DNA of 5,506 nucleotides from a bacterium (GCA_021794335.1 JAJYQZ010000104.1:1-5506), one strand, 5' to 3'. Numbered from the stretch's first letter, positions 1 to 5,342 are shown. Numbers and translations are program-made. Notes: a model not told the origin generated them from the sequence alone.

Positions 1-665
1 AATTAGGTAATAAAATTAAAGAAGAAAGAATAAAAAATAATCTTTCCCAAGAAAAACTTGCTAAAATCATAAAATTAAATAATTATATGGCTCTTGCAAG
101 TTATGAATCAGGTAAAACACGTATCCCTGTCAATGTTCTTCTTCGCATAACAAACTATCTCAAAATCCCCTTGACTAAATTCCTTAAATTCGACGAGTCC
201 GGCGTTGACTTAATTCCCTATACGAACCACGACGAAATATATAATCATATCTCCGAGAGCGAAGACGTGGTTAAAGTGGATGTCTATACCGAAGTCGGCG
301 CCGGTAATTTCGTAGATTTTTCCGGATATAGTCCCGTAACGGAACTTTACTTAAAAAAGGAATTTTATAGAAAAAATATGGTAGCGGTAAAAGTCAGGGG
401 CGAGTCTATGTCCCCTACCATAAAAGAAAACGGCTACGTAGGCATAGACGTAAACGATAAGGAATATTTAGAGGGTAAAATCTACGCCGTTCGCATACCC
501 GATGAAGGCATAGCTATAAAAAGAATTTTTTATTACAAGGATCAGGGCAAAATCATTTTAAGGTCTGATAATAAAAACTTTGCGGACAGGGAACTTAACA
601 CGGACAAAATAAACGAAGAAAACTTTATAATCGGCAGGGTTAAGTGGGTAATGCAAGAGGTGTGA
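1..665 (+). CDS. XRE-family HTH repressor with LexA/CI-type S24 autocleavage domain, 5' end cut by window
   Basis: Probable phage- or island-type repressor that binds operators through an N-terminal XRE helix-turn-helix and is inactivated by RecA-stimulated self-cleavage. The first in-frame ATG (87) is not the true start: the frame is open back to the window edge, and the 28 codons before it (LGNKIKEERI...LSQEKLAKII) are helices 1-2 of the HTH, which continues through ASYESGKTRIP. Counting from the ATG at 87, the S24 part has a cleavage pair Ala72-Gly73 (EVGAGNF, bases 300-305), catalytic Ser107 in RGESMSP (405-407) and general base Lys145 in IAIKRIF (519-521). The spacings (34 and 38 residues) closely match LexA. 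The domain is therefore complete and should be active. The stop is followed 31 bp later by the DUF3800 gene on the same strand. Coding GC is visibly higher than in that neighbour. It could be a LexA paralogue, but the XRE-type HTH (not the winged helix of LexA) favours a prophage or ICE repressor. Confidence 0.9.
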   Translation, partial: LGNKIKEERIKNNLSQEKLAKIIKLNNYMALASYESGKTRIPVNVLLRITNYLKIPLTKFLKFDESGVDLIPYTNHDEIYNHISESEDVVKVDVYTEVGAGNFVDFSGYSPVTELYLKKEFYRKNMVAVKVRGESMSPTIKENGYVGIDVNDKEYLEGKIYAVRIPDEGIAIKRIFYYKDQGKIILRSDNKNFADRELNTDKINEENFIIGRVKWVMQEV

Positions 666-687
666 AAATAAATAACGGGGGGTTATA

Positions 688-703
688 TTTTCATCAATGA
701 AAA
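688..703 (+). promoter_or_regulatory. Perfect palindrome across the DUF3800 start codon
   Basis: TTTTCAT-CA-ATGAAAA is a perfect 7+7 inverted repeat whose right arm begins with the ATG at 697. In mRNA it could form a weak 6-bp hairpin with a 4-nt loop that hides the start codon; in DNA it could be a protein-binding site. It lies between a G6 run (677-682), the only ribosome-binding-like sequence, and the coding region. The AT-rich arms make chance plausible. Confidence 0.3.
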
Positions 704-1455
704 CGCTCTATTTAGATGAGGTTGGAGACCATAATCTTGGAAATTACGATAGAAATTTTCCTATCTTTCTGTTATGCGGTTGTGTTATAGATTCAAACGA
801 TTTAAATGATTTTACAACTAATTTTAATCAATTAAAACAAAAATATTGGGAATCAAAAAATATAAACGAAATTATTTTTGTTTCCCGAAAAATTAGAAAA
901 CAAGAAAATCCATTTAATATTTTACAAAATCAAGATACAAGGCAGGCATTTTATACTGACATAAATAATTTGGTTGTTAGTACTAATTTCCAAATAATAT
1001 CCTCAATAATAGACAAGCCTAAACATCTTAATCAATATCATCTTAATGCAGGCAATCCTTATAAACTATCACTCCAATTCATTCTTGAAAGATTCTTTTT
1101 TATCTTAAAAAGCTGTAACGATACGGGAAAAATAATAATTGAAGCGAGGGGCAAAAAAGAGGATAAAGAATTAAACGAATTTTTTATATATTTTATAAAT
1201 AATGGTAATGACTATTTTAGAGGAAGCGAATTGAGACAAAGGATTACATCGGATCAACTAACTTTTTTTAAAAAAAAGGACAATGTGGCGGGATTGCAAT
1301 TAGCTGATTTATGTGCTTATCCCATAGCAAAAAATTATTTAATAAAAAATAACATATTGCAAAATCAAGAAAATAAACCATATGAATTAATTAAAGAAAA
1401 AATTTATCATTATCCTGAACATATTGGGTATGGGCTTAAGATTTTCCCAAAATAA
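697..1455 (+). CDS. DUF3800 family protein (predicted RNase H-like/nuclease fold)
   Basis: A 252-residue protein, the usual full length for DUF3800, a family with no established biochemical function that is often found on mobile elements. Three family landmarks are visible: an N-terminal YLDEVGD (residues 5-11; the usual form is YLDESGD), a central acidic IIIEARGKKEDKELN (146-160, with E149) and a C-terminal GLQLADLCAYPIA (199-211, with D204). D7, E149 and D204 are arranged like the metal-binding acids of an RNase H-like nuclease; this is inference from the family pattern. Two departures from the pattern I recall are Val9 for the usual Ser, and FVSRKIRK (61-68) where many members have a His before the S-x-x-I-R segment. 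ATG 697 is the first possible start after an in-frame TAA at 673, and it puts the YLDE motif in the normal place. The ribosome-binding sequence is unusual: G6 at 677-682, 14 nt upstream. No clear promoter is seen, so read-through from the repressor gene is possible. A convergent small RNA lies just downstream. Confidence 0.88.
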   Translation: MKTLYLDEVGDHNLGNYDRNFPIFLLCGCVIDSNDLNDFTTNFNQLKQKYWESKNINEIIFVSRKIRKQENPFNILQNQDTRQAFYTDINNLVVSTNFQIISSIIDKPKHLNQYHLNAGNPYKLSLQFILERFFFILKSCNDTGKIIIEARGKKEDKELNEFFIYFINNGNDYFRGSELRQRITSDQLTFFKKKDNVAGLQLADLCAYPIAKNYLIKNNILQNQENKPYELIKEKIYHYPEHIGYGLKIFPK

Positions 1456-1464
1456 ATAGAACAT

Positions 1465-1500
1465 AAATAAAAAAAGCGTAAGTGTTATACACTTACGCTT
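1465..1500 (-). terminator. Intrinsic terminator of the minus-strand small RNA
   Basis: A perfect 12-bp inverted repeat (AAGCGTAAGTGT, loop TAT, ACACTTACGCTT, at 1474-1500) is preceded on the plus strand by an A run. On the minus strand this reads as hairpin followed by UUUUUUUAUUU. On the plus strand the hairpin is followed by CCGAGCGG with no T run, so it should not end DUF3800 transcripts by the standard mechanism. Confidence 0.75.
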
Positions 1501-1546
1501 CCGAGCGGGATAGCCCCACTCCAAAACTTTATTATATTATAACTAT
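1466..1546 (-). ncRNA. Convergent small structured RNA next to the DUF3800 gene (two hairpins plus terminator)
   Basis: Read on the minus strand, this is a compact transcription unit. After a consensus promoter (1553-1580) and an AU-rich leader of about 25 nt comes hairpin A, GAGUGGG-GCUAU-CCCGCUC (bases 1521-1515 pairing with 1509-1503, 7 bp with one U-G pair). Two G residues follow, and then hairpin B, a perfect 12-bp stem with a 3-nt loop (1500-1489 with 1485-1474) that runs into a U tract. The single non-Watson-Crick position of hairpin A is U-G on this strand but C-A on the other, which supports minus-strand transcription. The expected length is about 75-80 nt. The unit stops just short of the DUF3800 stop codon. 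From memory, comparative-genomics work named a series of RNA motifs (DUF3800-I onward) because they sit beside DUF3800 genes, and this layout resembles them; I could not check for a match. Ends are estimated from promoter and terminator positions. An RNA partner, substrate or antisense regulator are all open as roles. Confidence 0.65.
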
Positions 1547-1565
1547 ATTATAATTATATTATAAT
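1533..1565. repeat. Three tandem 11-bp repeats
   Basis: Three consecutive copies of TATATTATAA(C/T) occur at 1533-1543, 1544-1554 and 1555-1565, differing only in the last base of the first copy. The period is about one DNA helical turn. The repeats supply the TATAAT of the minus-strand promoter and further -10-like sequences on both strands. They may bind a regulator or bend DNA, or may simply be AT-rich slippage. Confidence 0.6.
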
Positions 1566-1580
1566 ATAAAATATTGTCAA
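1553..1580 (-). promoter_or_regulatory. Consensus sigma-70 promoter for the minus-strand small RNA
   Basis: On the minus strand a perfect -35 TTGACA (1580-1575) is followed after 16 bp by a perfect -10 TATAAT (1558-1553). Transcription would start near 1546, about 25 nt before hairpin A. Both hexamers match consensus exactly, although the second TATAAT at 1552-1547 shows that -10-like sequences are common in this AT-rich stretch. The -35 is the more informative half. Confidence 0.68.
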
Positions 1581-1623
1581 GCATTTTTTTTAAATATTAT
1601 TATTTATTTTATTTATTTTTACC

Positions 1624-1629
1624 TATAAT
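1624..1629 (+). promoter_or_regulatory. Possible -10 box for the exported-protein operon
   Basis: TATAAT lies 65 bp before the start codon at 1694 in a region otherwise made of A/T runs. No recognisable -35 exists at 16-18 bp (TATTTA-like sequence), so this is a weak or activator-dependent candidate. Confidence 0.3.
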
Positions 1630-1693
1630 GTATTCGGAATTATTCAAAAAACTTTAATTTCTTTAATTTAAATCAAGTTTAGGAGAAATTCTT

Positions 1694-2836
1694 ATGAAAA
1701 GGACTATTGTCTTGTTGTTTTTTTCGCTATCTATTTACTTTTTAAGCCCTGCCGCCTTTGCTTTAGACTGGAGCATTAATTGCACGAACGGTTCATGTGT
1801 GGGTTCGGCTGGAAGGCTAACTTTATACTGGACAATGCAAAATCCAAACGCTGCGAACGAAAACGCTATTTATAACGTTCAACAGGTTACCGGCATAAAA
1901 GGACTGCCTTTCTCCATAGAAAACTATAAACAAGTTGAAAACAATATAACTAAAGGTATCGATAAGAACCTTAAGGAGCAAGGCAAGGCATATAACCAAA
2001 CGCAAACAGGGTCGAAATCGAATAATAAAAATCAGGAAACATCTCTAAATTCTTTTACCGGCGGCGGATTTGGCGGAATCAATATAAATTATAATCTTCA
2101 ACTTTTAAGGTTTGTCGCTAAAAACGTAATATTCGGCAATTTAAACAATATAAATTCTTACATGGAAGCGGCAGACCTACTATTGCACGAGTATTACAGC
2201 AACCGCATCGTCCCTGTTTTATGGCTATTTCTTATATCCAATAATAACTATAATCTGACAAATTTAGATATTACAAAAATTAATAAATACGACCGCATTC
2301 CAGTTTTAGTAAAATGGTTCGCTTATTCTAACTATTTCGATTCTTTATATCAAGGCAAGTACAAATATAAGCACGCCGCTGAAATATTACTTGGAAGCTA
2401 TATGTCGCCGTTGTTTAAAAATAGTTTAAGCTCCGATATAAGAGAATCTAATTATGCCGCAAAAGAATTATCTCTGGAATTGAAATACCCCGTATATAAG
2501 CTTTACTACAGCAAAAAACCCGGACACAAAAGAGCGGCGCTGGCTAAATTTATTGCCGAAAAAGAATACAAAAAATATAAAGCTTTAAACCGCAGATTTG
2601 CCAATAATGAAAATAAGCTTTTAACGGCTTATTATGTCTCAATGATAAAGGACCCGCTCATAAACCCATCGTCAAAAGAGGAAATCGCTTACGTCAAACA
2701 TGAGAGAGCTACTATTGAAACCGATAACGACATAAAGATTGCCGTTATAGTAATTTTATTTATAGCTATCGTCATCGGAGGATTTGCGGTATATAAAAAG
2801 AAAAGTAAAAAATCAACTGCAGAAATTAAAAAATAA
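1694..2836 (+). CDS. Exported protein with C-terminal membrane anchor, function unknown
   Basis: I do not recognise this 380-residue protein. It starts with a clear Sec signal peptide: MKR, a hydrophobic core at residues 5-17, and probable cleavage after Ala-Phe-Ala (21-23). The mature protein has a Cys pair close to its N-terminus (C30 and C35), possibly a disulfide. A Gln/Asn/Ser/Thr-rich linker (about 100-120) leads to a glycine patch GGGFGG (123-128), then a mostly helical, Tyr- and Lys-rich body (about 135-340). A single membrane helix (348-366, IAVIVILFIAIVIGGFAVY) is followed by a basic tail KKKSKKSTAEIKK. The expected topology is body outside the cytoplasmic membrane and tail inside. 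AGGAG at 1681-1685, 8 nt before the ATG, fixes the start. The next gene begins 11 bp after the stop, so the two are probably co-transcribed. The helical body could be a repeat scaffold of the TPR/Sel1 kind, but no clear repeat is seen. Confidence 0.85.
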   Translation: MKRTIVLLFFSLSIYFLSPAAFALDWSINCTNGSCVGSAGRLTLYWTMQNPNAANENAIYNVQQVTGIKGLPFSIENYKQVENNITKGIDKNLKEQGKAYNQTQTGSKSNNKNQETSLNSFTGGGFGGININYNLQLLRFVAKNVIFGNLNNINSYMEAADLLLHEYYSNRIVPVLWLFLISNNNYNLTNLDITKINKYDRIPVLVKWFAYSNYFDSLYQGKYKYKHAAEILLGSYMSPLFKNSLSSDIRESNYAAKELSLELKYPVYKLYYSKKPGHKRAALAKFIAEKEYKKYKALNRRFANNENKLLTAYYVSMIKDPLINPSSKEEIAYVKHERATIETDNDIKIAVIVILFIAIVIGGFAVYKKKSKKSTAEIKK

Positions 2837-2847
2837 GGAGAAGAATT

Positions 2848-3711
2848 ATGGCTACCACAAGAAAAATGAATATCGATTTTTTTAAAATAGTAAAAGTCGA
2901 TGAAAGTTTAAATAAAAAAATACCTGATATAATTAATAAATCGATTACTAATTTTCGCAACACTAACGATACCCAATTTTCATTACATATAGAAGACAAA
3001 AATAATTCAATGTTGGGATTTTTAATTAAATACAGAGAAGAACTGCCTTTAGTGGAACAAAATGGCAAAATCGATTTTATTAGTCTTTCTAAAGATCAAA
3101 GATTATTAGAACTTTCAAGTTTTTTGATAAAAGGTAATATTTGTGCATTCAATAGACATCAATATTCCCCTTCCGTCGTTTATTTAGAAAACATTATTAA
3201 TCAAAAATATGAAATAGGGGAATATCGGAAGGTTATGGAATTTCAATATATATTTAAAGATGACCCGTTAAGCGATCTTGGCAAAATGAAATTAATAAAA
3301 GCATTCGAGATAAGATATACTACTTTAAACGATATACCGGACGACGACCCAGATTTAAAAATACTTCAAGATGTAATTAAGCAAGTTAAACCTTTTATTT
3401 CTAAAAAAGCCAAGATAGATTTAAAAATTACGGATACGCAAAGAGGGAAAAAAGTTACGGACGCATTTAATAAAAAAAATATAAGTGCTTTAATAACGAA
3501 GATATTTAACTCAAATCAAAAAGATGCTATAGAAAAATTACAACTTTCGGGAATTATCGATGGGGAAAGACAATTAATAGATTTTTTTAACGATAAAATA
3601 ACCTTTTCAAAGACGATTACATATGATAGGAGAAAGTTTGAACCCGAAATTATTTATAATACTTTAGACGAATCGATAAAATGGTTTGAAAAAAATTATA
3701 AAACATCTTAG
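2848..3711 (+). CDS. Soluble protein of unknown function, possibly DUF6731-like
   Basis: A 287-residue cytoplasmic protein with no signal peptide or membrane helix. The N-terminus MNIDFFKIVKVDES reads as a beta strand. The segment from about residue 55 to 115 (LGFLIKYREELPLVEQNGK, then ICAFNRHQYSPSVVYLENII) has the spacing I associate with DUF6731-type proteins: a strand, an 'R-x-x-LP' turn, then 'N-R-H-x-x-S-P-S-x-x-x-YL'. This is pattern memory and not a firm assignment. The C-terminal half is charged and helical, with an acidic patch DDDPD (179-183) and a Lys-rich stretch. No catalytic motif is evident. An AGGAG ribosome-binding site (2836-2840) overlaps the stop of the exported-protein gene, and the start follows 11 bp after that stop, so the two are probably translated from one mRNA. 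A second Met at residue 7 is a less likely start. A separate promoter follows at 3733. Confidence 0.82.
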   Translation: MATTRKMNIDFFKIVKVDESLNKKIPDIINKSITNFRNTNDTQFSLHIEDKNNSMLGFLIKYREELPLVEQNGKIDFISLSKDQRLLELSSFLIKGNICAFNRHQYSPSVVYLENIINQKYEIGEYRKVMEFQYIFKDDPLSDLGKMKLIKAFEIRYTTLNDIPDDDPDLKILQDVIKQVKPFISKKAKIDLKITDTQRGKKVTDAFNKKNISALITKIFNSNQKDAIEKLQLSGIIDGERQLIDFFNDKITFSKTITYDRRKFEPEIIYNTLDESIKWFEKNYKTS

Positions 3712-3732
3712 AATAATGAGGATTTAAAATAA

Positions 3733-3761
3733 TTGATAGATAAAATCAAAAATGATATAAT
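3733..3761 (+). promoter_or_regulatory. Extended -10 sigma-70 promoter for the 4-TM protein gene
   Basis: TTGATA (3733-3738), a 17-bp spacer and TATAAT (3756-3761), preceded by TGA to give an extended TGnTATAAT. Transcription would start near 3768, leaving a leader of about 36 nt before the ATG at 3804. The quality of both boxes suggests that the membrane protein can be made independently of the upstream pair of genes. Confidence 0.65.
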
Positions 3762-3803
3762 TTTTTTATAAGAATTTAAAAAGCTAAAATTTTCCCATGA
3801 TTT

Positions 3804-4271
3804 ATGATTTATAAAAATCCTCAAAAAATATTTTATTCCGTATTAATATCCGCAGCGGTATTTTTTTCGATATTTTTAATTTTAATTCCCTCTACCGACG
3901 TTTTGCAACGCCTATACACAATTTTTTCGACTTATTCCATTACTTTGGTCGGTTTTTTAATCACGGTTCTTTCAATATTGCTAATTTTCAAAGACGCAAA
4001 AATTTTTAAATCATTTTTAAAAACGGAAACATTTAAAAATCTTATAGACATCGTAAAAATGGTAATTACTGTTTTATTGATATTATTCGTGGTTTCGATA
4101 TTTTCTTTGTTGCTTAATAATTCCATAAAGATTAAATTATGTAACTATTTACTTTTTTCTTTCGTAATGTTTTGGTTTATTTATTCATTATTCCTATTAA
4201 AAAGAATCCTTAAATTATTAATTAAAATCTTCGAAGGAATTCATATTGAACTAACGGGTGCCGAAGAATAA
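3804..4271 (+). CDS. Small four-helix membrane protein, function unknown
   Basis: A 155-residue integral membrane protein. Four hydrophobic segments are visible: about residues 9-29, 43-62, 84-104 and 112-133. Lys/Arg residues at the loop edges (KNPQK, FKDAKIFK, KRILK) suggest that both ends are cytoplasmic. The second helix contains SITLVGFLITVLSILLIF, a pattern seen in several small unassigned membrane families of phage-defence and stress loci, but I cannot name one. ATG 3804 is the earliest ATG in frame (TGA at 3798 closes the frame), and the nearby ATG at 3797 is in another frame that ends after five codons. There is no convincing Shine-Dalgarno sequence; the upstream sequence is AAAATTTTCCC. 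The gene follows the soluble unknown gene after 92 bp, with its own promoter between them. A soluble protein plus a 4-TM protein recalls the Kiwa defence pair (KwaB, KwaA) in layout only. Confidence 0.8.
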   Translation: MIYKNPQKIFYSVLISAAVFFSIFLILIPSTDVLQRLYTIFSTYSITLVGFLITVLSILLIFKDAKIFKSFLKTETFKNLIDIVKMVITVLLILFVVSIFSLLLNNSIKIKLCNYLLFSFVMFWFIYSLFLLKRILKLLIKIFEGIHIELTGAEE

Positions 4272-4437
4272 AATTCGATATCCATTCTTTTGTGTTTGCT
4301 TATTTCTAAAAATAGGATTACCATTCCTAAGCTATGACATGAGGATTTAACCTATTTAGAAGATTTTTATAAAACAGTATGATATTCAACCCAAGGTTTG
4401 TTTTAGTTTTTTATTAATTTTCCCCCATTTCCCCCTG

Positions 4438-4466
4438 TTGACAACCTAAAACTATCCTGATAGAAT
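4438..4466 (+). promoter_or_regulatory. Sigma-70 promoter of the second XRE regulator gene
   Basis: A perfect -35 TTGACA (4438-4443), a 17-bp spacer and TAGAAT (4461-4466, one mismatch from consensus). Start of transcription is predicted near 4473, giving a leader of about 60 nt. Two C5 runs (4422-4426 and 4431-4435), striking in AT-rich DNA, lie just upstream of the -35. The region 4272-4437 between the membrane protein gene and this promoter holds no other gene or convincing terminator. Confidence 0.7.
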
Positions 4467-4505
4467 ATAACAAAAAGATATATTTATATATCTTTTTGTT
4501 ATATT
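4464..4505. promoter_or_regulatory. Perfect 19-bp inverted repeat overlapping the promoter, probable operator
   Basis: The arms at 4464-4482 and 4487-4505 (AATATAACAAAAAGATATA and its exact complement) flank a 4-bp centre. The left arm begins inside the -10 hexamer and covers the predicted transcription start at about 4473. Most transcripts would therefore lack the complete left arm, and the repeat is better explained as a DNA operator than as an RNA terminator or attenuator. The likely ligand is the XRE protein encoded just downstream, by autoregulation, or the S24 repressor at the left end. Confidence 0.68.
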
Positions 4506-4532
4506 AATCTAATTTTTAAAATAGGAAAATCT

Positions 4533-5138
4533 ATGGAAGAGAAAACTCTCGGAGAAACCCTTCAGGAAATCAGGAAGAATAAAAACGTAACCGTAGCCCG
4601 CTTATCCGAACACACGGGCGTTAATCAGGTTCACTTAAATCTCATAGAAAGCGGCAAAAGACTTCCGAGCGGAGAACTACTCGAGAAGATGTCCGAATTA
4701 TTCAATGTCAACGAAAAACTAAAAGAAAATCTCTATCTCCTGCTCGTTAAAGAGAAGCTTAAAAACAATATTCCGGATAAGATAATAAAAAAACTTACTC
4801 TCGGCAAAGAGGGTATGCCGGATGCCTTTATAGAAAAAATTAAAGCCGATATTAAAAACGTAAAAGCCAAGATAGACAAAAAGAAAATAGACTCAGTTTT
4901 AGCGGAAGCGGCTAAACTATCCAAAGAAGATGTAATAGAGCTTGCCGAATCGCTAAAGCAGCCCGTATCCGACTATCTCCTTCTCGCCGAATATATCCCC
5001 GACGAGTTTATCGAGCTTATGAGGTATAAGGATACCGAAAAGCTTTTAAAAGGAATAATAGGGCTTGACGATGATAAGAAAATAGAAAAGGCGGTAAAAA
5101 GCCTTGCAGATTTTATAAGCGTGATGACGAAAGATTAA
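4533..5138 (+). CDS. XRE-family HTH transcriptional regulator with helical C-terminal region
   Basis: A 201-residue DNA-binding regulator. The N-terminal XRE helix-turn-helix spans about residues 6-59: LGETLQEIRKNKNVTVARL is helices 1-2, GVNQVHLNLIESGKRLPSG covers the recognition helix and the conserved E-x-G-x-x-x-P turn, and a fourth helix ends at LFNV. The remaining 140 residues are charged and helical with no enzyme motif and no S24 peptidase. They contain a recurring Φ-P-D-x-x-I motif: NIPDKIIKKL (79-88), GMPDAFIEKI (94-103) and YIPDEFIELM (154-163). This region probably serves dimerisation or partner binding. TAGGA at 4522-4526, 6 nt before the ATG, supports the start. The gene has a good promoter with a perfect inverted repeat over its start point, so autoregulation is likely. 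Its base composition is richer in G/C than that of the cargo genes and similar to the left-hand repressor, suggesting that the regulators form the element's backbone. No terminator is evident after the stop. Confidence 0.88.
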   Translation: MEEKTLGETLQEIRKNKNVTVARLSEHTGVNQVHLNLIESGKRLPSGELLEKMSELFNVNEKLKENLYLLLVKEKLKNNIPDKIIKKLTLGKEGMPDAFIEKIKADIKNVKAKIDKKKIDSVLAEAAKLSKEDVIELAESLKQPVSDYLLLAEYIPDEFIELMRYKDTEKLLKGIIGLDDDKKIEKAVKSLADFISVMTKD

Positions 5139-5230
5139 AATCGTTGTCATTTGCAAAAACCACTACATAAGAAATAATATAGTTAAAATTAATTAATAAA
5201 ATTAATAAGTTATATTGATACATATTCACC

Positions 5231-5275
5231 TTGACACGGTAGGGGTCGGCGGTTCGAGACCGCCCGTGCCTACCA
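5231..5275 (+). other. 3' remnant of tRNA-Val(GAC), probable attachment site of an integrated element
   Basis: This stretch folds as the second half of a tRNA: anticodon loop TTGACAC (5231-5237, anticodon GAC, Val), 3' anticodon strand GGTAG (5238-5242), variable loop GGGTC, T stem GGCGG/CCGCC around TTCGAGA (5248-5264), 3' acceptor strand CGTGCCT (5265-5271), discriminator A and encoded CCA (5273-5275). It closely resembles the 3' half of known tRNA-Val(GAC). The sequence 5' of it is AT-rich with no D arm and no AGGCACG acceptor strand. Only CACC (5227-5230) before the loop partly fits the anticodon stem. The gene is therefore a fragment and not functional. Integrases that recombine within a tRNA anticodon or T arm leave such a copy at the end distal to the intact tRNA. 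In that arrangement the element lies to the left and the intact tRNA-Val is upstream of the window. Confidence 0.8.
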
Positions 5276-5276
5276 G

Positions 5277-5317
5277 TTTAAAGGAAGGGTAATTTAAAGG
5301 GTAGCAGATAGGTAGCA
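5277..5317 (+). repeat. Short direct repeats beside the attachment site
   Basis: TTTAAAGG occurs at 5277-5284 and 5293-5300 (16 bp apart), and GGTAGCA at 5300-5306 and 5311-5317 (11 bp apart). Paired short repeats beside an att core can be integrase or excisionase arm sites. If so, a second element could begin here. They are short enough to be chance. Confidence 0.4.
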
Positions 5318-5342
5318 AAATTATTTATTACCTTCTAAATTT

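Noticed and set aside
1474..1500. Terminator of the DUF3800 gene on the plus strand
   Set aside because: No T run follows the hairpin on the plus strand; the T run exists only for minus-strand transcription.
1533..1565. CRISPR array or plasmid-type iterons
   Set aside because: The units are contiguous, only 11 bp, pure A/T apart from one base, and have no spacers or replication gene nearby.
1823..2005. 60-codon minus-strand open frame
   Set aside because: Lies wholly inside the exported-protein gene, which has a signal peptide, ribosome-binding site and anchor; the antisense product looks like a shadow.
2826..3068. 80-codon minus-strand open frame with hydrophobic C-terminus
   Set aside because: Antisense to the start of the soluble protein gene; its hydrophobicity comes from reading A-rich lysine codons backwards.
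3932..4126. 64-codon minus-strand open frame
   Set aside because: Antisense to the membrane protein gene; no ribosome-binding site or family features.
4324..4343. Hairpin TAGGA...TCCTA after the membrane protein gene as a terminator
   Set aside because: Only a 5-bp stem without a T tract; too weak to call.
4464..4505. Rho-independent terminator of the membrane protein gene
   Set aside because: The stem is AT-rich, no T tract follows, and it overlaps the -10 box of the next gene, so an operator fits better.
4733..4924. 63-codon minus-strand open frame, hydrophobic
   Set aside because: Antisense to Lys/Glu-rich codons of the XRE gene; a shadow.
5231..5275. Functional tRNA-Val gene
   Set aside because: No D arm, 5' acceptor strand or complete anticodon stem is found in the preceding AT-rich sequence.
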